Below the pieces are notes generated by a model that saw nothing but the letters and a program-made list of their open reading frames with translations, ran no database searches and was not told the DNA's origin. Shown here one piece after another: positions 1 through 12,713 of a stretch of 64,000 nucleotides of DNA; position 1 is the stretch's first letter; every line of letters starts with the position of its first letter. This DNA comes from Latrodectus hesperus (taxonomy: Eukaryota > Arthropoda > Arachnida > Araneae > Theridiidae): contig CM075855.1 of assembly GCA_037975125.1 (NCBI GenBank), positions 107,539,912 through 107,603,911 of the forward strand. Direction: 5' to 3'. A program made the position numbers and the translations under genes.

Positions 1-24
1 TGCTAACAGCCATTAGAGCCTGTA

Positions 25-120
25 GTCACACAAGACAGTTAGGGGAATCGACCATTCTAATGCTAAAGGATCCTCCTCTTAATTAGAGTAATGGATTCCC
101 CTAACTGTGTCTTGTGTGAC
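25..120. repeat. Long imperfect hairpin (inverted repeat)
   Basis: The arm at 25-49 is the reverse complement of 94-120: 12 pairs, a 2-nt bulge, then 13 pairs. Weaker pairing continues inward to about 60/83, leaving a loop of roughly 22 nt. The fold is about 96 nt, the size of a pre-miRNA or a very small foldback transposon. Which of these it is cannot be told from sequence alone. The 3' arm overlaps the candidate exon at 87-222. Confidence 0.6.
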
Positions 121-222
121 CAAAGACACAGGGTACTTTCTCAATATGAGAACATTGTCAAGAAGTATTGGAGAGCTCATGTACTAATGGTTAAAGAGGA
201 AATGTTTGGCATTAACTTTTAA
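87..222 (+). CDS. Candidate terminal coding exon, unrecognised protein
   Basis: A pyrimidine-rich tract ending in TTAG at 83-86 precedes an open frame that reads through ATG at 91 to TAA at 220-222. The 43-residue segment from the ATG has a CxxC pair near its start (CVLC, residues 6-9) and a charged, aromatic-containing remainder with balanced composition, unlike the Ile/Phe/Asn-rich chance frames in this AT-rich DNA. I do not recognise the family. If real, it would be the last exon of a gene entering from the left edge, followed by an AT-rich 3' UTR. The overlap with the hairpin at 25-120 argues for caution, because it could instead be a transposon remnant. Confidence 0.3.
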
Positions 223-1182
223 GTTTGTAGACTATATTACTTTTTAAAAATCGTAAAATGTCTATTTATTTTTGTATTAACTTTCTATATTAAATGAGCA
301 AAATCAAATTTACAAAAAGAGAAAAATACTTCCTTACATTTTATGAACCTCATTTATTCTTCACAGAAATCTGTTTTTTGTTAAATTTAATTTTGTGTTT
401 TATAATAGTGGATAAAGTAACTAAAAACAATTGGTTAATTATTAATCAGGCTATATATATATCAATGTATTTTTGAGTATTACACTTCTTAAAATTCAGT
501 AGAGTCAATAACACTATCACTTAATTTTAAGTATTTTCAATGATAATGACTTGCATTAATGACATGTTTTAAAGAATAATACCAATAACCCTGGTTATAG
601 GGAATTTAATAGTTATGAGTTAATTCTCATGTTCATGGATTTTAGAGTGATATACACTTTTCTGAGACACTTAACAATGTTTTCTTTTTTGTCCCTGAAA
701 TTCATTTGAAATATTAAAATTTTAAGAAATAATTTTCTGATTTGCGGAATTGCCTTTATGTGCAAAAAGTGACTATACAATGAGACTGAGTAGCAAATTT
801 GGAGATTTTAGGAAACTCATATTTATTTAGTGTAGGATTCAATGTTTTATTGCTCTTTGTGTCTTGCTATTGGGTGCAAATAGTTTTTAAGTACATTCAG
901 TAGAGAATGAAAAATTATTATTTGCTTATGAATAAACATATATTCTTGAAAACTAAATTATTGTGCATATAATACACTAGATTATCATAATGCTTAAAAT
1001 TAATCAATTTCTTGTAGAAAATGTACACACTTTGAAATTTACTTCCATCATGCTTTAGTTAGAATTCAGATTATTATAGCTTATAAGAGCAAAAAATTTC
1101 TGATGAGTTTAAAATATAGGCTATTAGATTTACTTGTTATGTACTGTAATTTTAATATTCATATTTAAAATCTTTCTTGTAG
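223..1182. other. AT-rich spacer between two candidate exons
   Basis: Nothing recognised. The only longer frame (294-476) is Phe/Ile/Leu-rich and is most likely chance. The stretch could be a 3' UTR or an intron, depending on which neighbouring candidate exon is real. Confidence 0.4.
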
Positions 1183-1263
1183 GTAAAAACTGGATCAATG
1201 AAACTGCAGGTTGGAAAAAAAATCCCATCATCGATACCCATTGAGCCACAAAGTATTTTTTGA
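1183..1263 (+). CDS. Candidate terminal exon, weak
   Basis: A pyrimidine-rich acceptor (tctttcttgtag, AG at 1181-1182) is followed by a single open frame. It reads VKTGSMKLQVGKK and then a Pro/Ser/Ile-rich end, stopping at TGA 1261-1263: 26 codons of unremarkable composition. No family is recognised. It competes with 87-222 as the end of a gene from the left. A chance acceptor in AT-rich DNA is quite possible. Confidence 0.22.
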   Translation, partial: VKTGSMKLQVGKKIPSSIPIEPQSIF

Positions 1264-3682
1264 TGCTGTGAAAATTATTTTAAAATTTATGGATTTTATA
1301 TTTTACCTTAAAAGTACTTTCCTTGATGCATTTCTTAAAATGCATGCATTGTAGGATACTTGTACGACACATATCTTAAAATGTGTTCTAAAATAATATA
1401 AGATTTTTTTTCCATAATTTTTTTTATTGTGATGAATATTAAGATCACATATTTCTGTATTTAATTATTAAAAAAATTAGGTAATAATTATTTCAAGATG
1501 TTCCTTATATAATTATCAATATGCTATTATGTCATTTTTTTATATGCAATATTTTCGTAATTTTATATCTTGTTTAATAGCATTGTACAGAATGAAATTT
1601 TGCTTGATATTTGATAATCCCTGGGCAGTAGTTTCAATAGTTATTATTTATAATTTCCTTGATATAATGTATTTTCAATCAGATCATGCTTTGAAATTTC
1701 TGTATGTTTAAAATAAGATTCATAATATAGTTAAAAATTTCTTTTAAAACATAATCAGCTGAACTATAATCAAAATCAATTTAATACATGAAGTTTGTAC
1801 TTGTTAATTAATTTAAATGTGAAGTGAGTAAAATTCATTTAAAAATATTTAATTAAAAACTCAAAATTTTTATTTAATTAAAATCAATCTAGAATTTCTT
1901 ATAGCTATCGAATAAGAGCACCTAATTCAATTGTTTAAGTACTTTCCTGCGCAAGAGTATGCACGCATACTCTCACGAGTATTCTGAAGACTATTTTATT
2001 AAAATGCAAGTCAGCAATGAATTAATTGTAAGTTGTGTGATTTAAAAAAAATAGCACAGTGGGAATTTAAGTGACAGTTTGCTTTAGGTAAAAATATTCA
2101 GTTAAAGGGAACCCATTATTGGATAATTGGTTCTGTATTGCGTTTCACTAGAATTGCACAGTGAGTTATTGATGTAACCCAATGTTCCACAGAAAATATC
2201 ATAATTTTTTTTAAAAAAAACATTTTTTATACTTCAATTAAAGGGAAAAGGCCAGGAAATTTATTTCAAAATCTCAAAACTGAAAATTAAAGAAAATTTT
2301 ATTGAAAGAATTTTCTAATTGGATTTCAAATGCTAATATAAACAAATTAAGAAAAATCCTTTATTTCAAACTTAAAAATCATATGAGCGAAATGCCTTTA
2401 TTCAGTCAATTTAAGTTATTAGATTGTGTTGAGCAGTAAACAATGATAAATTCTAGAATTAAAGCAGGAATAGGAAATTTTTAAGTTATATTTTACGGTA
2501 CTTGATAATAAATGTAGTGTAACTAATTAAATTAACATATTAAATTTTATATTTGTATTCTGGTGTTCAATTCGATAGTTCATGCGAGCAATTCTCAACT
2601 AAGTGATTAGAAATCCTGAAATTATTGGTTCCAGTCTTAGAAACTCAAGTCTTAACAAAATAATAGTTTGGCAACAAATGAATGATTGCAAATTTTTTTG
2701 AAAAAAATTTAATATTGATCCCAAATATCTTTGAAAGGACTTTCTTTTCAACATCACAAAGATATGTAGCTCTTTTTTAGGCTGCTAGCAAACAAAAGTG
2801 AGTGTCATGTTACGTTGTACAGATCTAACATGTTCTTTGTGATGGAAGGAAAGAATCGTCCTTTTCATTGATTCTCATTTTATCTTTGTTATTTAATATA
2901 TAATGGCATTTTGATAAATATTTCACTAAAAAAACACAACAAAGTAGGTTACTATTAAAATATGATGGGGTAGTCTGGGGTCCTTTGCTTGGTACATCCG
3001 ATTCTCAGTTTTTGTGAAGCTGCCTCTTGCACCTTTCCTTGATTTATTTTAAGTACAGGTTTCGTGGACTAGATTATTCTGTTGATCTAGATGTTTCTGT
3101 TAATCAAATGTGGATAAGAAATAGTTATGTATAAAATTTGCTTTTGTATTGCTATTTCTAAATTGTCTTCAAGAGCATTGATATTAAATAAAGATAGCTC
3201 ATGGGAATCATAACCTAAAATTAATTTCTTACATTAATACGAAGTTAACCTCACAAACTTTGCATTAATAATTTCACATACTTTCCCAATTTCATTATAC
3301 ATGTGAAATTTCGGAATATTATTCTGGCTCTGACTAAAATATAAAAATTTACTTCATTTTCTTTGTATGTATGTAATGTGTTTAAAAATTTTAAAATATT
3401 TTAGTGTATAATAAAATCTTTCTAAAACGTAAAATTCAGAATATATGCGCAAATTACATTAAAAAGTCAATTTGGTATTGTGTAATTATGAGTAGATAAT
3501 CTTAGAAAAAACGAATTATTTTAAAATGTTAACTTAAAGTGGAAATGAAAAAAATAGTTCCTAGTTTTGTCCAAACACTGTATGGGTACTTGGAAATTGT
3601 ATTTTTTTATTTTGAGCAAATTCTATTCCTAGTAGACTTGTGCATGATTTTGTTGCATACTGACGAATCTTTTTGTCTTCAT
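1264..3682. other. AT-rich non-coding DNA
   Basis: No gene seen. A perfect 9-bp inverted repeat with a 2-nt loop lies at 954-973 of the second kilobase (1954-1973). Several AATAAA hexamers occur, for example 3187-3192; any could serve as a polyadenylation signal if a gene ends upstream. Confidence 0.5.
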
Positions 3683-3768
3683 ATCGGGAGGAAAATCCTC
3701 TCGTTGAAATTTCGGACTTGATCGCATCGGGAGGAAAATCCTCTCGTTGAAATTTCAGACTTGATCGC
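3683..3768. repeat. Tandem duplication, 43-bp unit x2
   Basis: Units 3683-3725 and 3726-3768 differ at one position. Each contains a short dyad, GAGGA-AAA-TCCTC. The near-identity suggests a recent local duplication. Confidence 0.9.
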
Positions 3769-3918
3769 ATAAAAGAAAGGTATAGGGCAATAAACAAGAA
3801 AAGCAACAACCAGGAATTTCGCCCAATCTTTAAGGATTGCTTAAGACAACTTTTGAAATATATTTGACAAAATTTATGAGGGGGTGGTGTCAGTCGCCTT
3901 CATGTGGTGCCCTCTGTT

Positions 3919-4179
3919 TTCACTAAACGACTGACTCCTGTCGCTTTGTGCAGCCTACTACGTTCTTTTGGCTAACGCCTTCACCGTTTGGGTTTGAAGG
4001 ACTCTCCAATTTGCCCTTTTTGTGGACTAGAGGACATGACTGGTGACCACCTTTACACTTGTCCTGGACTTCGGACGTCGCTGTTAGAAATTCTGCGGAA
4101 GATGACTTTTCATTTACCTCAAAATCGTATTGGGTTGCCCGAAAGAGACCGATGGTTAAAAAACCAAGGTCGGGCGTAG
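3919..4179 (+). pseudogene. Non-LTR retrotransposon ORF, C-terminal zinc-knuckle fragment
   Basis: One frame runs from about 3919 to TAG at 4177-4179, broken by an in-frame TAA at 3973-3975. It contains a CX2CX8HX3C cysteine/histidine motif (CPFC...DHLYTC), which in arthropod RNase H-bearing non-LTR elements lies just after the RNase H domain. The same spacing is seen in the better preserved LINE at 21841-23290. The reverse transcriptase and RNase H parts are missing, so this is a dead 3' fragment. The DNA is visibly more GC-rich than its flanks. Confidence 0.65.
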
Positions 4180-5437
4180 GATTAAAAAAAAGTATATGAG
4201 AAAAGCAAAAAAAATATTTCATATATTGCTCGAAAAATTTTTTTGGATTTTATGCAAGCTAAGAAACACGTCCCAATTGCAATTCAAGACAGTGCTGGTT
4301 TACCATGCAAAAAGTTAACTCAATTTACAAAGAGTACAATATTTCATTTGGGCTTAAGCGAACTGAAAATAAAAGGATACTTAATTTCTTCAGAAAATAT
4401 CAATTTTTGACAAATGTGGAATTTTGATAAAAAAATTAATTTAACATAATACCATAAATTTAATCCTTATAATGAATCTCATGATTTGAGATTATGTAAT
4501 TGATGTTGTCAAAAAATTATTTCCAAAAACTTGGTAACAAAGAAAGTGGTATGAAGATTCTTTTTGCTGCTGTCATGGTTGAATCAGTTTGATTACAATA
4601 ATAATTAAACTTTAAGAGTAAATCTCTGGCTATTTAATGTTTTGTGCAGTAATTTCCAGAAATAGAAAAATTCAGTTCTGTTAAAGCAAGCCTGATTTAT
4701 CATAATTAATGTAAATTATATTGAAAGTATACTTGTTTGAATACCTTTACTTATTGGAAGAGGCAGAAGCTTACATATTTTTTTCATTAGATTTAGTTCA
4801 TAGTTAGGTTTATAGATTAAGTTTAGAATTAGTTAATTTATGATTAGGCTAGTAGTATAGGTTTAGATTTAGTGTAGTATTAGGTAAGTAAATCCTGCTT
4901 CCTCCAATAGTAAAATTTTTCCATTTGCTTGAAAATATTTTATATTAGCTGCAGAAATATAAAATATTTCAATCCGTGTAGTAAATAACTTTTCTGAATT
5001 TATTTTCTGTAATATTTATTTTACTGCACAAGAAACATTTATATTTTAATAGTATATGAAATTGCCATATATTAAAGGTTTTTTAAGATTAAAATTCCAT
5101 AAATGAGATCAAACTTCTTTTAATAAAAATTCATTTTCACGCATGTCAAGAATGTTTGACTTCAATATGAAGCGGAATTGCCACCTTTCAAAAGAAATTA
5201 TATATAGCAAGGAAAACATCATTAATATTGTTCAGTGCTGGAATTTTTTGCTAATAGCTAAAAATTGAGTTCATTTTTGTGCATAATAAATGGAAAAGTT
5301 TATTTAGCAATTTTTTTGCGTTATGATTCAAATTTCTTAAATTTTAAAGATTGATTAATGCTCCGAAAATAATTAGTTTTTTAAAATTAAGTTTATAATG
5401 GGCTGCTTTGAAAACTTTTTTATTTACATATATACAG
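4180..5437. other. AT-rich non-coding DNA
   Basis: No recognisable gene or repeat. At 4800-4890 there is a run rich in TTAG/TAGG-like words that is not a regular tandem array. Confidence 0.45.
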
Positions 5438-5439
5438 CG

Positions 5440-6312
5440 GCCTTATCGGCATAGTCCTCTGGCAGCCCAATAAAAATTAGTCTTATTGTGAAAGTTGTCG
5501 GGTAAACAGTCCAAAAGAGAAAGTGCAGAACAGCTTGTCAAATGAATAGAGTCCATAAAAGCTCCTGAAAGCACAGGGTACAGTAGGGTGTGTTGACCAC
5601 GCCGATACGGCTTAAGTGTCCCTGAAGAAAGTCATGTCTAGTCAAAATTCTGAAATTGGCTGTGAAATTGGAGGGTGGAAGGCACGGGGAGTGGAGAGTT
5701 CAGCAGGGAACCCCAAGCCTTTTCTTTTGTAATTTTGCTATATGATTTATGAAGGTCCTTGAGGAATTTGATTTTGATTAAGTTGCAGATTTGTTGGTAG
5801 GATGGAATAAAATCAGGCTGTTGCAGTTTACATCCATTCTTTGCAAGGTCATCTGCTTTTTCATTCCCATAGATATTACGATGGCTAGGTATCCACTGAA
5901 AAACAATTTCCCTTCCGATGGAAATGGCATGATTGAAGAGTGACTTTATTTCTTCCACGTGAAATAAATCGCTTATTGAGTATGAAATGATGGCCACAAT
6001 AGCAGACTGCGAGTCAATAAAAAAGACAACTTTCTTTAGTAGAGTACTCAGTCCAAGAAGATTCACAGTGGCGCACTTTATGGCCTCAATTTCAGCATCA
6101 AAATTTATGGCCCCAGATCCCTCAAAAAATCCTCTGCAGTACACACCAGCTCCAGTTGAGAAGGACCTTTTCTTGTTTTGATAGCAGGTATGATCACAAT
6201 TGAGCTGCAGTGACGAAAGAGTGTTTTGTTCGGTTACCAAAAAGCGTTCTAGGGGGCACCACGTAGAGGCGAGACACACCACCCCTCTGCTTTGAAAACT
6301 AAGAAACATCAA
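5440..6312 (-). pseudogene. Non-LTR retrotransposon RNase H domain fragment
   Basis: On the minus strand a 224-codon frame (6312 down to 5638) shows an RNase H fold: FDAE (Glu at residue 74), FFIDSQSA (Asp 100), then QWIPSH (His 144) and GNEKADDLAK (Asp 154). These match the E, D, H and D positions of LINE RNase H. The first Asp motif (TDGS type) is not visible. Past the stop at 5638 the homology continues in another frame (RHDFLQGHLSRIG, then a CX2C pair) and again in a third frame to about 5450, so at least two frameshifts have occurred. There is no reverse transcriptase, so the copy is 5'-truncated and inactive. It probably belongs to the same broad I/Jockey-like group as the copy at 21841. 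Confidence 0.8.
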
Positions 6313-9300
6313 TTAACAAATGAAATTTCATTTAAATAATTAAATGTGTATCTTTGTGAATATAGTTATGAGTATATCAATTTCTTTCATGATCTTTAAC
6401 TTGCAAAATTCAATGCCATCATTTTCGCCCGATTTTTGTTTTCATAGCAAATTAAACTCTTTTTGTTTTGTACAACTCTTAACTCCCGGAATTTATAAAA
6501 AAAAATTTTTTTGTAGGGCTCTTGAAATTTTCTGGAATAACTTTTTTAGATATAATAGATTTATTATAACGAGTACTTTCGATTACATTAAGCATCAGCT
6601 GCGTAAGTGATCAAAATTCCAATAATGCTAATAGCGAAATTTCATTTTCTTAAAGCAAAGAAAGAATGAATGTAAGTCAAATGTTTTTACTTTCTTCTTT
6701 ATATTAGTAGTATTTGAGAAGTTAAGGCGTGCGTGTTTTAGAGAGAGAAACTCATAAAATTTATAAATGGCTAAAGAAATATTAATAAACGTCTTGATGG
6801 TAAAACCAATGCTTTCATTTAATACATAATTTTGACTTGGGGAATGATAAATATAGGAAACACAAATGAATTTGTATTATGAATGATTCATTTTATATCG
6901 ACTTTCCTTATAACTTTTTACCTGGTCTATCTGGTATCCATCTCTTTGCAAGAGGCAGTAGTAACAAAATGGCGTATTCAAAGTGTTTTTAAAAGAATAG
7001 TCTTACATGAAGCTATGTATCCCACAACATCAATGACACACTGTGCAATTCTAATGTATTCTTAAAGTATAAAATTTTTAATGAAGGATTTCAGATTCTG
7101 TATTTAGACATTGTTTCTCAGTTATCTTGTTATGAATGCAATTGGGTTTACGAACCATGTTGACATTTATTGTAATTAAAATTTGATATTATATTCGTGA
7201 CTGAACGAAACTTTTAAAGAAAATTGGGGGAAGAGTATTTGCAGAAGTCTAGATGAATTATTTAAATTTTGTTACCAAAAAGTTCAGATAATCATTTTCT
7301 GTGTAAGAATTCATTTAAGTGGTTTCCTTCTATTCTAACATAACCATTTTATTACTTATCATTCCCCATTTAGTGTCTTAACTAATTTAGGCACTGTTTT
7401 ATTTGCTATACCAAAATTCATATGTCCATGGTTATTGACAGTTACATGAGGATTTTAGACAAATATAAGTTCAATTATATTGGTCTAATATATTTATTCA
7501 ATTATATTAGACATAACTGAAGACAAATATATTTTACCAATTCCAAAATAAAATTAAATGCTGTTGAACATAAATTACTTTCCCTTCAAATATTTTAAAA
7601 AGCATATTTTTCAGACTTCTATTACTGAGTTTTATTCACTTCACATTAATCCACACCAGTAAATATTACCACTGTATATTATTCAAACAAAATCAGTCCT
7701 GCACTATTAATGTGCATGAACTTGATTCTCTAAGAAACCATGCTGAATAATTCAGTGTATTAAATGCTATGTGTTTTAAACAAAACTTATATAAATTTTG
7801 CTATGCTTTAAATTTTATAATTATATAAGGAACATCACAAATTGTGTAAAATGTATATAAAGTGATTTCTAGTTTTAATAGTAATTTCTCATAATAAACA
7901 ATTGATTAATTTAAAACTTTAACAAAATGTAAATTTAAAACGCAATTAAGGAGCATCTCATGAAGTGGCTAGTTAATAATATGTAGTCTGCCAGTAATCT
8001 ACTTTAAATAATAATAAAAAAAACTATTTGTTTTTGATTTTTCAAAAATATATGTAAATACTTGTAAATAGATAAATTAAATGGGCTTTTTTTAAAATAT
8101 GTATCTGTTTCATTTTATTGTAGAAAACTAAAATTGTATGTGCAATTACTATTAATTTGTTTAATAGTAATAAAATTTTGAATATTTTTAATATGAATAT
8201 TTTTTGAATATGAATTTTGTATTTATCTTATAGTATGTTAACTATTTATTATTAATATATAATTAATAATAAAATTTGTAAATATAGATACTTTCATAAA
8301 AAATACATCAGTGTGCATATTTGTAAATGTTAGACTACTTGTAAGGAAGTGTTACTATTGTAATTGTGCCTTTTTCTACCAATTACTAAATTTATGTACT
8401 CATGGATTACAAAAATGTTGTACATAGAATATAATGTGCAATTATTGTGCAAAGAATATCTTACTTATGCCATGTTAAATATGCTTAGCAAGGTTAAATA
8501 CGCAGTTAATAAAATATGTTTAATAATAAATTGAGAATGAAAATCACAAAATGTTAATAATATAACTTTGAATGTCTTTCACTTTGTTCTATTCTTACTT
8601 ATAGTTATTTTCCTATGATTTGTGGGAAAGCTTAACAAACATCCTTAGATTTTTTGCATATTTCGTCTATATATGCTTATAAATGATTATTAATTAAGAG
8701 ATTTCTCAAATAATACTTAAGTACTTTATTCCATTAACCATCGTTTTAATAGTATATAATCTATAGCATTATAAAATGTTGAATTATTATGATTTCTGTG
8801 CTACTCAAATGTGAAGAAACTGAAACAAAACAGCTTCAGTTTTTATAGAATCTTAAGAATTGAGAAAATTTTTGCTTCAAATATGTGTTTATGTAGCTTG
8901 TGTTTATTCAATGAATTATGGTTTCTGTAATTATATATATGTATATTAATAAATTTTATATAATTGCTTGTGTTTTATTTTTAATCATTCAACGCTTCGT
9001 TTAAATAAAAATTGCTGTATATATTATAATGAATTAACCGGGAAAAAAACGCGTAAATACATTGTAATCTTTTGTGAACAATTAAGATTTTTGTCGTTTT
9101 TTGATTAAAATTACCTCGCAACTTAGCTGCTATGCAGCAGATAAGAATTTAAATTTGCCACTTATCGCTTAAAGAACTAAATTTCATTTAGGATATATTG
9201 TCGTTCAACAATAAGCTAAGTTCTAGAAGTTACAAACAGTGATTTTATTAATTTTTGCCATGACAGAGGAAACTTGATGCTTGAACGGTAATGGCTCATT

Positions 9301-10877
9301 AACTCGCGAGAATTGAAACAGGATTTGAGTTCTAACATGCATCTGGCTGAATCGAAAATCTGGTGGATGGAGAAAGGATATTCTGTTCGCACTTTTAAGG
9401 TTTTTTCAAACAACTTGAACTATGAAACAGTAATTTGAATAATTTTTTCGAATTCAGTTGCTTTAATTATTTTTTATGAAGAAAACGAAAACTACTTTTC
9501 TATTAATTTCCTGAATAAAGTTTTTATAATTCAAATATTTATGTGATAACCAATTAGTAAGTTAGTTTAATTTTTTAATAATTTGCATCATAGCAGTAAT
9601 ATTATTTTAAATTAACAAAATGTTTCTTATGTGAAATAATTTCTCAAATTGTAAAAGTAACAGTAGAAAAAAAATTTCTTTTAATTTTGCCTAAACACAT
9701 ATAAGTGAATAATTTATCTTTATATTATCCGGGAAAAATGATTAGGGGTAAGATTTTCGATCAATAATATGCAAATTAAAAAAAAACAGTAATTGAAAGC
9801 AATTTAAATTTTTTTTAAATGTTTAAACATAAATTATAGCTAAAAAATCATTTGTAGTTTTTCCGATAAAATTTATTACCAGTTTATTTTTTAAAAAATA
9901 CCTACCAAATGAGTTGCTTTTTTTGAACAAAAACTTTTTTAATTACAATATTATCTCATTATTTTTCGAAGTGTATCATAAATTAACTTTTTTTTTGGCT
10001 GGTTGGAAACATTTATTTATTCTTAAAACTAATTGAATGCAATATATGTGTCAGAATTATCTATTCGCATTAAATGGTAAAATTTGAGTTACATTTTTTT
10101 ACATGTTTTTCAATCCCCATGTCTTGAAATTTCTATAATTAATAATATTTCTGCAATTCTGAAAAGAAATAAAACATTTCTATTCTCTTCGTACTGGCAA
10201 AAGCCCCAAAACTATGCAGGTAAGCACAATAGTTATATAACGTTTTTTTCTATTCTTACATTTTACTTCCATGTAAAATGGAAATTGATAATTTTGTATT
10301 AAGAAAGCAATGCTTTCATTGACAATGAGAATCTTTAGTAAAAGGTTTAGTGTTTGCTATAAAGTTTCTTAAATAAAATTTTGGATTAAAGCTGAGAAAA
10401 TTGCAGAAATTAGAAACCAAACTGAAAAATATTAAAATCCGAAATCTTCGAACCTTCCTGTAACACTAGCTTAATAGAAAGGAACGAAAATGATTTTATG
10501 TTGATAGTAGAATCCAATACAACCAAATGATCGAAGAAAAAAATGCTGTACTAATGGATAGTGGTAGTGTTTTTGACAAATTCTTTTAAAATTTTTATTT
10601 CTACCTTTCATTAGGCTTCTGAATATTGTTTTTCCTTTAGAAAAAGAAGAGTGACTAAAATTAGCATTTACTACTAACTATATTTTAAAATATGAAAAAT
10701 GTGCAACAATACATGCAATTCTTTGTGTGCGTGTCGAGCTGTTTTAAATAAATTATTCGTGTAGTTATAAGTATCTTTGGAATTTAACATAATTGAAATT
10801 TTGTGAAATGGAGTGTAGAAAATCTATAATTCAGTTTGTTTTGTTTACCAACGCAGACTAGAATTAAAGAACGGAAA
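6313..10877. other. Long AT-rich stretch, nothing recognised
   Basis: About 4.5 kb of strongly AT-rich DNA with many stop codons on both strands. A 65-codon minus frame at 9216-9413 lies in slightly less AT-rich sequence but resembles no family I know. Possible donor-like sites (for example GTAAGC after 10219) lack a convincing acceptor partner. Confidence 0.45.
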
Positions 10878-11055
10878 TGTCAGAATGCGATGACGTCTGA
10901 TTCTGATGATGTCACTAACCCTGCCTAGATCATGACGTCATTCTTAAAGGTACGCCCTCAGTAAATAAACCAGTTGTCGAGAAACAGACAACACCCCAAC
11001 CCCCTCGTCTCCTCCAGCTCTTCATGGGGTGTTCGAGATTTGGCGAGATATAACA
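10878..11055. mobile_element. Possible solo LTR
   Basis: A GC-richer 178-bp block starts TGTCAG and ends near TAACA. It carries a perfect CRE palindrome (TGACGTCA at about 10933), a second TGACGTC half, and AATAAA followed by a pyrimidine/CA-rich segment. This layout resembles a short Ty3/gypsy-type LTR with promoter and polyadenylation signal. No matching 5-bp target duplication is seen, and no internal region or second LTR is present. Confidence 0.3.
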
Positions 11056-11497
11056 ATACATGCAAAACGGGTCATTAAAAGGAGATGCTGACGGCAATTT
11101 TCTTTGGGGTGATAAATAGTTTTAGATGAGCATAAAAACATTTAAAAAAATGCATGGAGTAAATTTTTTTTTTCAATTGAAAAAATTCTTATCTTATATT
11201 TGGACCGTTAAACCGAAACTGAACATAAATTTTTTTAATGAAAAATCTGCCATTAATTTTTTTTAGGAAAATGGAAGATTTAATTTTTAATACTCTCATT
11301 GTAAATACGTAAAAGAACTCTCTTAAAAAAAAACTTTCTATTTAAAACAAATATACCACATATCATTTAGATATTATAGCCTTCGTGAAAAAATAAATTC
11401 TATTAGAGACAGTCAATTGTAAATTATGAAGAACTGTCTACGGGCTCAACTGATACAGAAAATGGTATCAGTCTATTCAATAAGGAAGAAAATCACG
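11056..11497. other. AT-rich non-coding DNA
   Basis: Nothing recognised. It is poly-A/T rich and lies between the putative LTR and a SINE head fragment. Confidence 0.4.
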
Positions 11498-11565
11498 AGC
11501 CGACCTATGGCTGAGTGGTTAGCACTCAAAGGATTAAGTTCATGATCTCTTGGAAAGAAACTGAA
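11498..11565 (+). mobile_element. tRNA-derived SINE head fragment
   Basis: An A-box-like stretch (TGGCTGAGTGGTTAGCAC) and a weak B-box (AGTTCATGATC) resemble the head of the element at 34204. The body is not preserved. Confidence 0.45.
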
Positions 11566-12569
11566 AGTTTAGGTCTGTGCAGAGATGCCAACATCTGAGC
11601 ATTCCAATCAGTACTAATCGGACATATTTTCAGTACTTTCAGTAACCTTTTCAAAAAATGTCAGTAACACGTGGCTTACATTAAGAATACACTTATGTGC
11701 ATAAAATTAATACTTTTAAGGTAACCTATGTTAAACAATAAATGTAAAAGGATCATATAATAAATATAAAAAGAAATAATAATTAAGAAAGTAAACCATT
11801 CTTTTAAATTTAAGTGCCTTACCTCAGAGATCTTTACAGCACAGATTTTTATATAATTACAGGAAAAAGAAAACACTGATATTGAAAAGAGAAAAATTCT
11901 TTTTATTTAAAACTAACATAGCATACTGATCTGTTAACTGAGAATAAATAAATGACATGATAAATAGAAATAAATGACAATCAATCACAAATTTTGTGTA
12001 ATAGCTTTCTTAACCATACTGATTTCTGTTTGAGAAAATTCTCCCTGATAACACAATTTTGAGTCTGAGATATTATTCATATTTTTCTTAATCCAATTTC
12101 AACACTAAATTAGTAATTTATTGGTAACCTTCACACATTTTAATCGCTATAATACAATAATAATAATATAATCGTACGTGACAAAAAAGGATTATTATCA
12201 GAGATCGAGAGAGAAATCTATTTTCCGTCATTTCGTTAAGATCATCGTAACGAAGAGTAGAAATCCGTACTAAATACGGAAAAATCGTAACAAACGCCAT
12301 CTCTGTCTGTGTAATTATTCGGAATCCCATTTTGAACTTTTAATCATTAACTTTTGTGTATAAAATATGACCAGAAATTACGTGCAATTTACATACAAAC
12401 CAAAAAATTTAAAACTGAAAGCTCATAGAAAAGCATCTTACTTGTTTTTTTTCGTTTGTTTTTAAATTTTTAGGAATTTTATTAATTAAGTAAAACCTTT
12501 TTTTTGCGTCATACGATTTTTTTTAATTCCTCTTCCCCTCTGTTGTACATTATCTTGAGTCACGTCCAT
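11566..12569. other. AT-rich non-coding DNA
   Basis: No gene or repeat recognised. Short frames on the minus strand at 11676-11876 and 12118-12330 have chance-like composition. Confidence 0.4.
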
Positions 12570-12713
12570 CTTAAAAAGAGCAAAGTCGTACTTTCACCTT
12601 CGCGGTGCTCTGATCCAAACGAAAGACGCTCCCTATTGACTTAATTCGCACTGCCAAAGGCAAAAGCGAGCTTGGCTTGTCCAAGTGTCATAGGAAAACA
12701 ACAGCGACATTCT
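12570..12713 (+). mobile_element. SINE2 3'-tail fragment
   Basis: Matches the 3' part of the fuller SINE2 copies (17095-17471, 29229-29613), from the AAAAAGAGCAAAGTCGTAC block to the CCAAGTGTCATAGG block and an A/C-rich tail. The 5' half is absent, as expected from incomplete reverse transcription. Confidence 0.75.

Noticed and set aside
4800..4890. TTAGG-like words suggesting interstitial telomeric repeat
   Set aside because: Not in tandem and not in a fixed period.
9216..9413. 65-codon minus frame in less AT-rich DNA
   Set aside because: No motif, no splice context and no repeat relation could be found.
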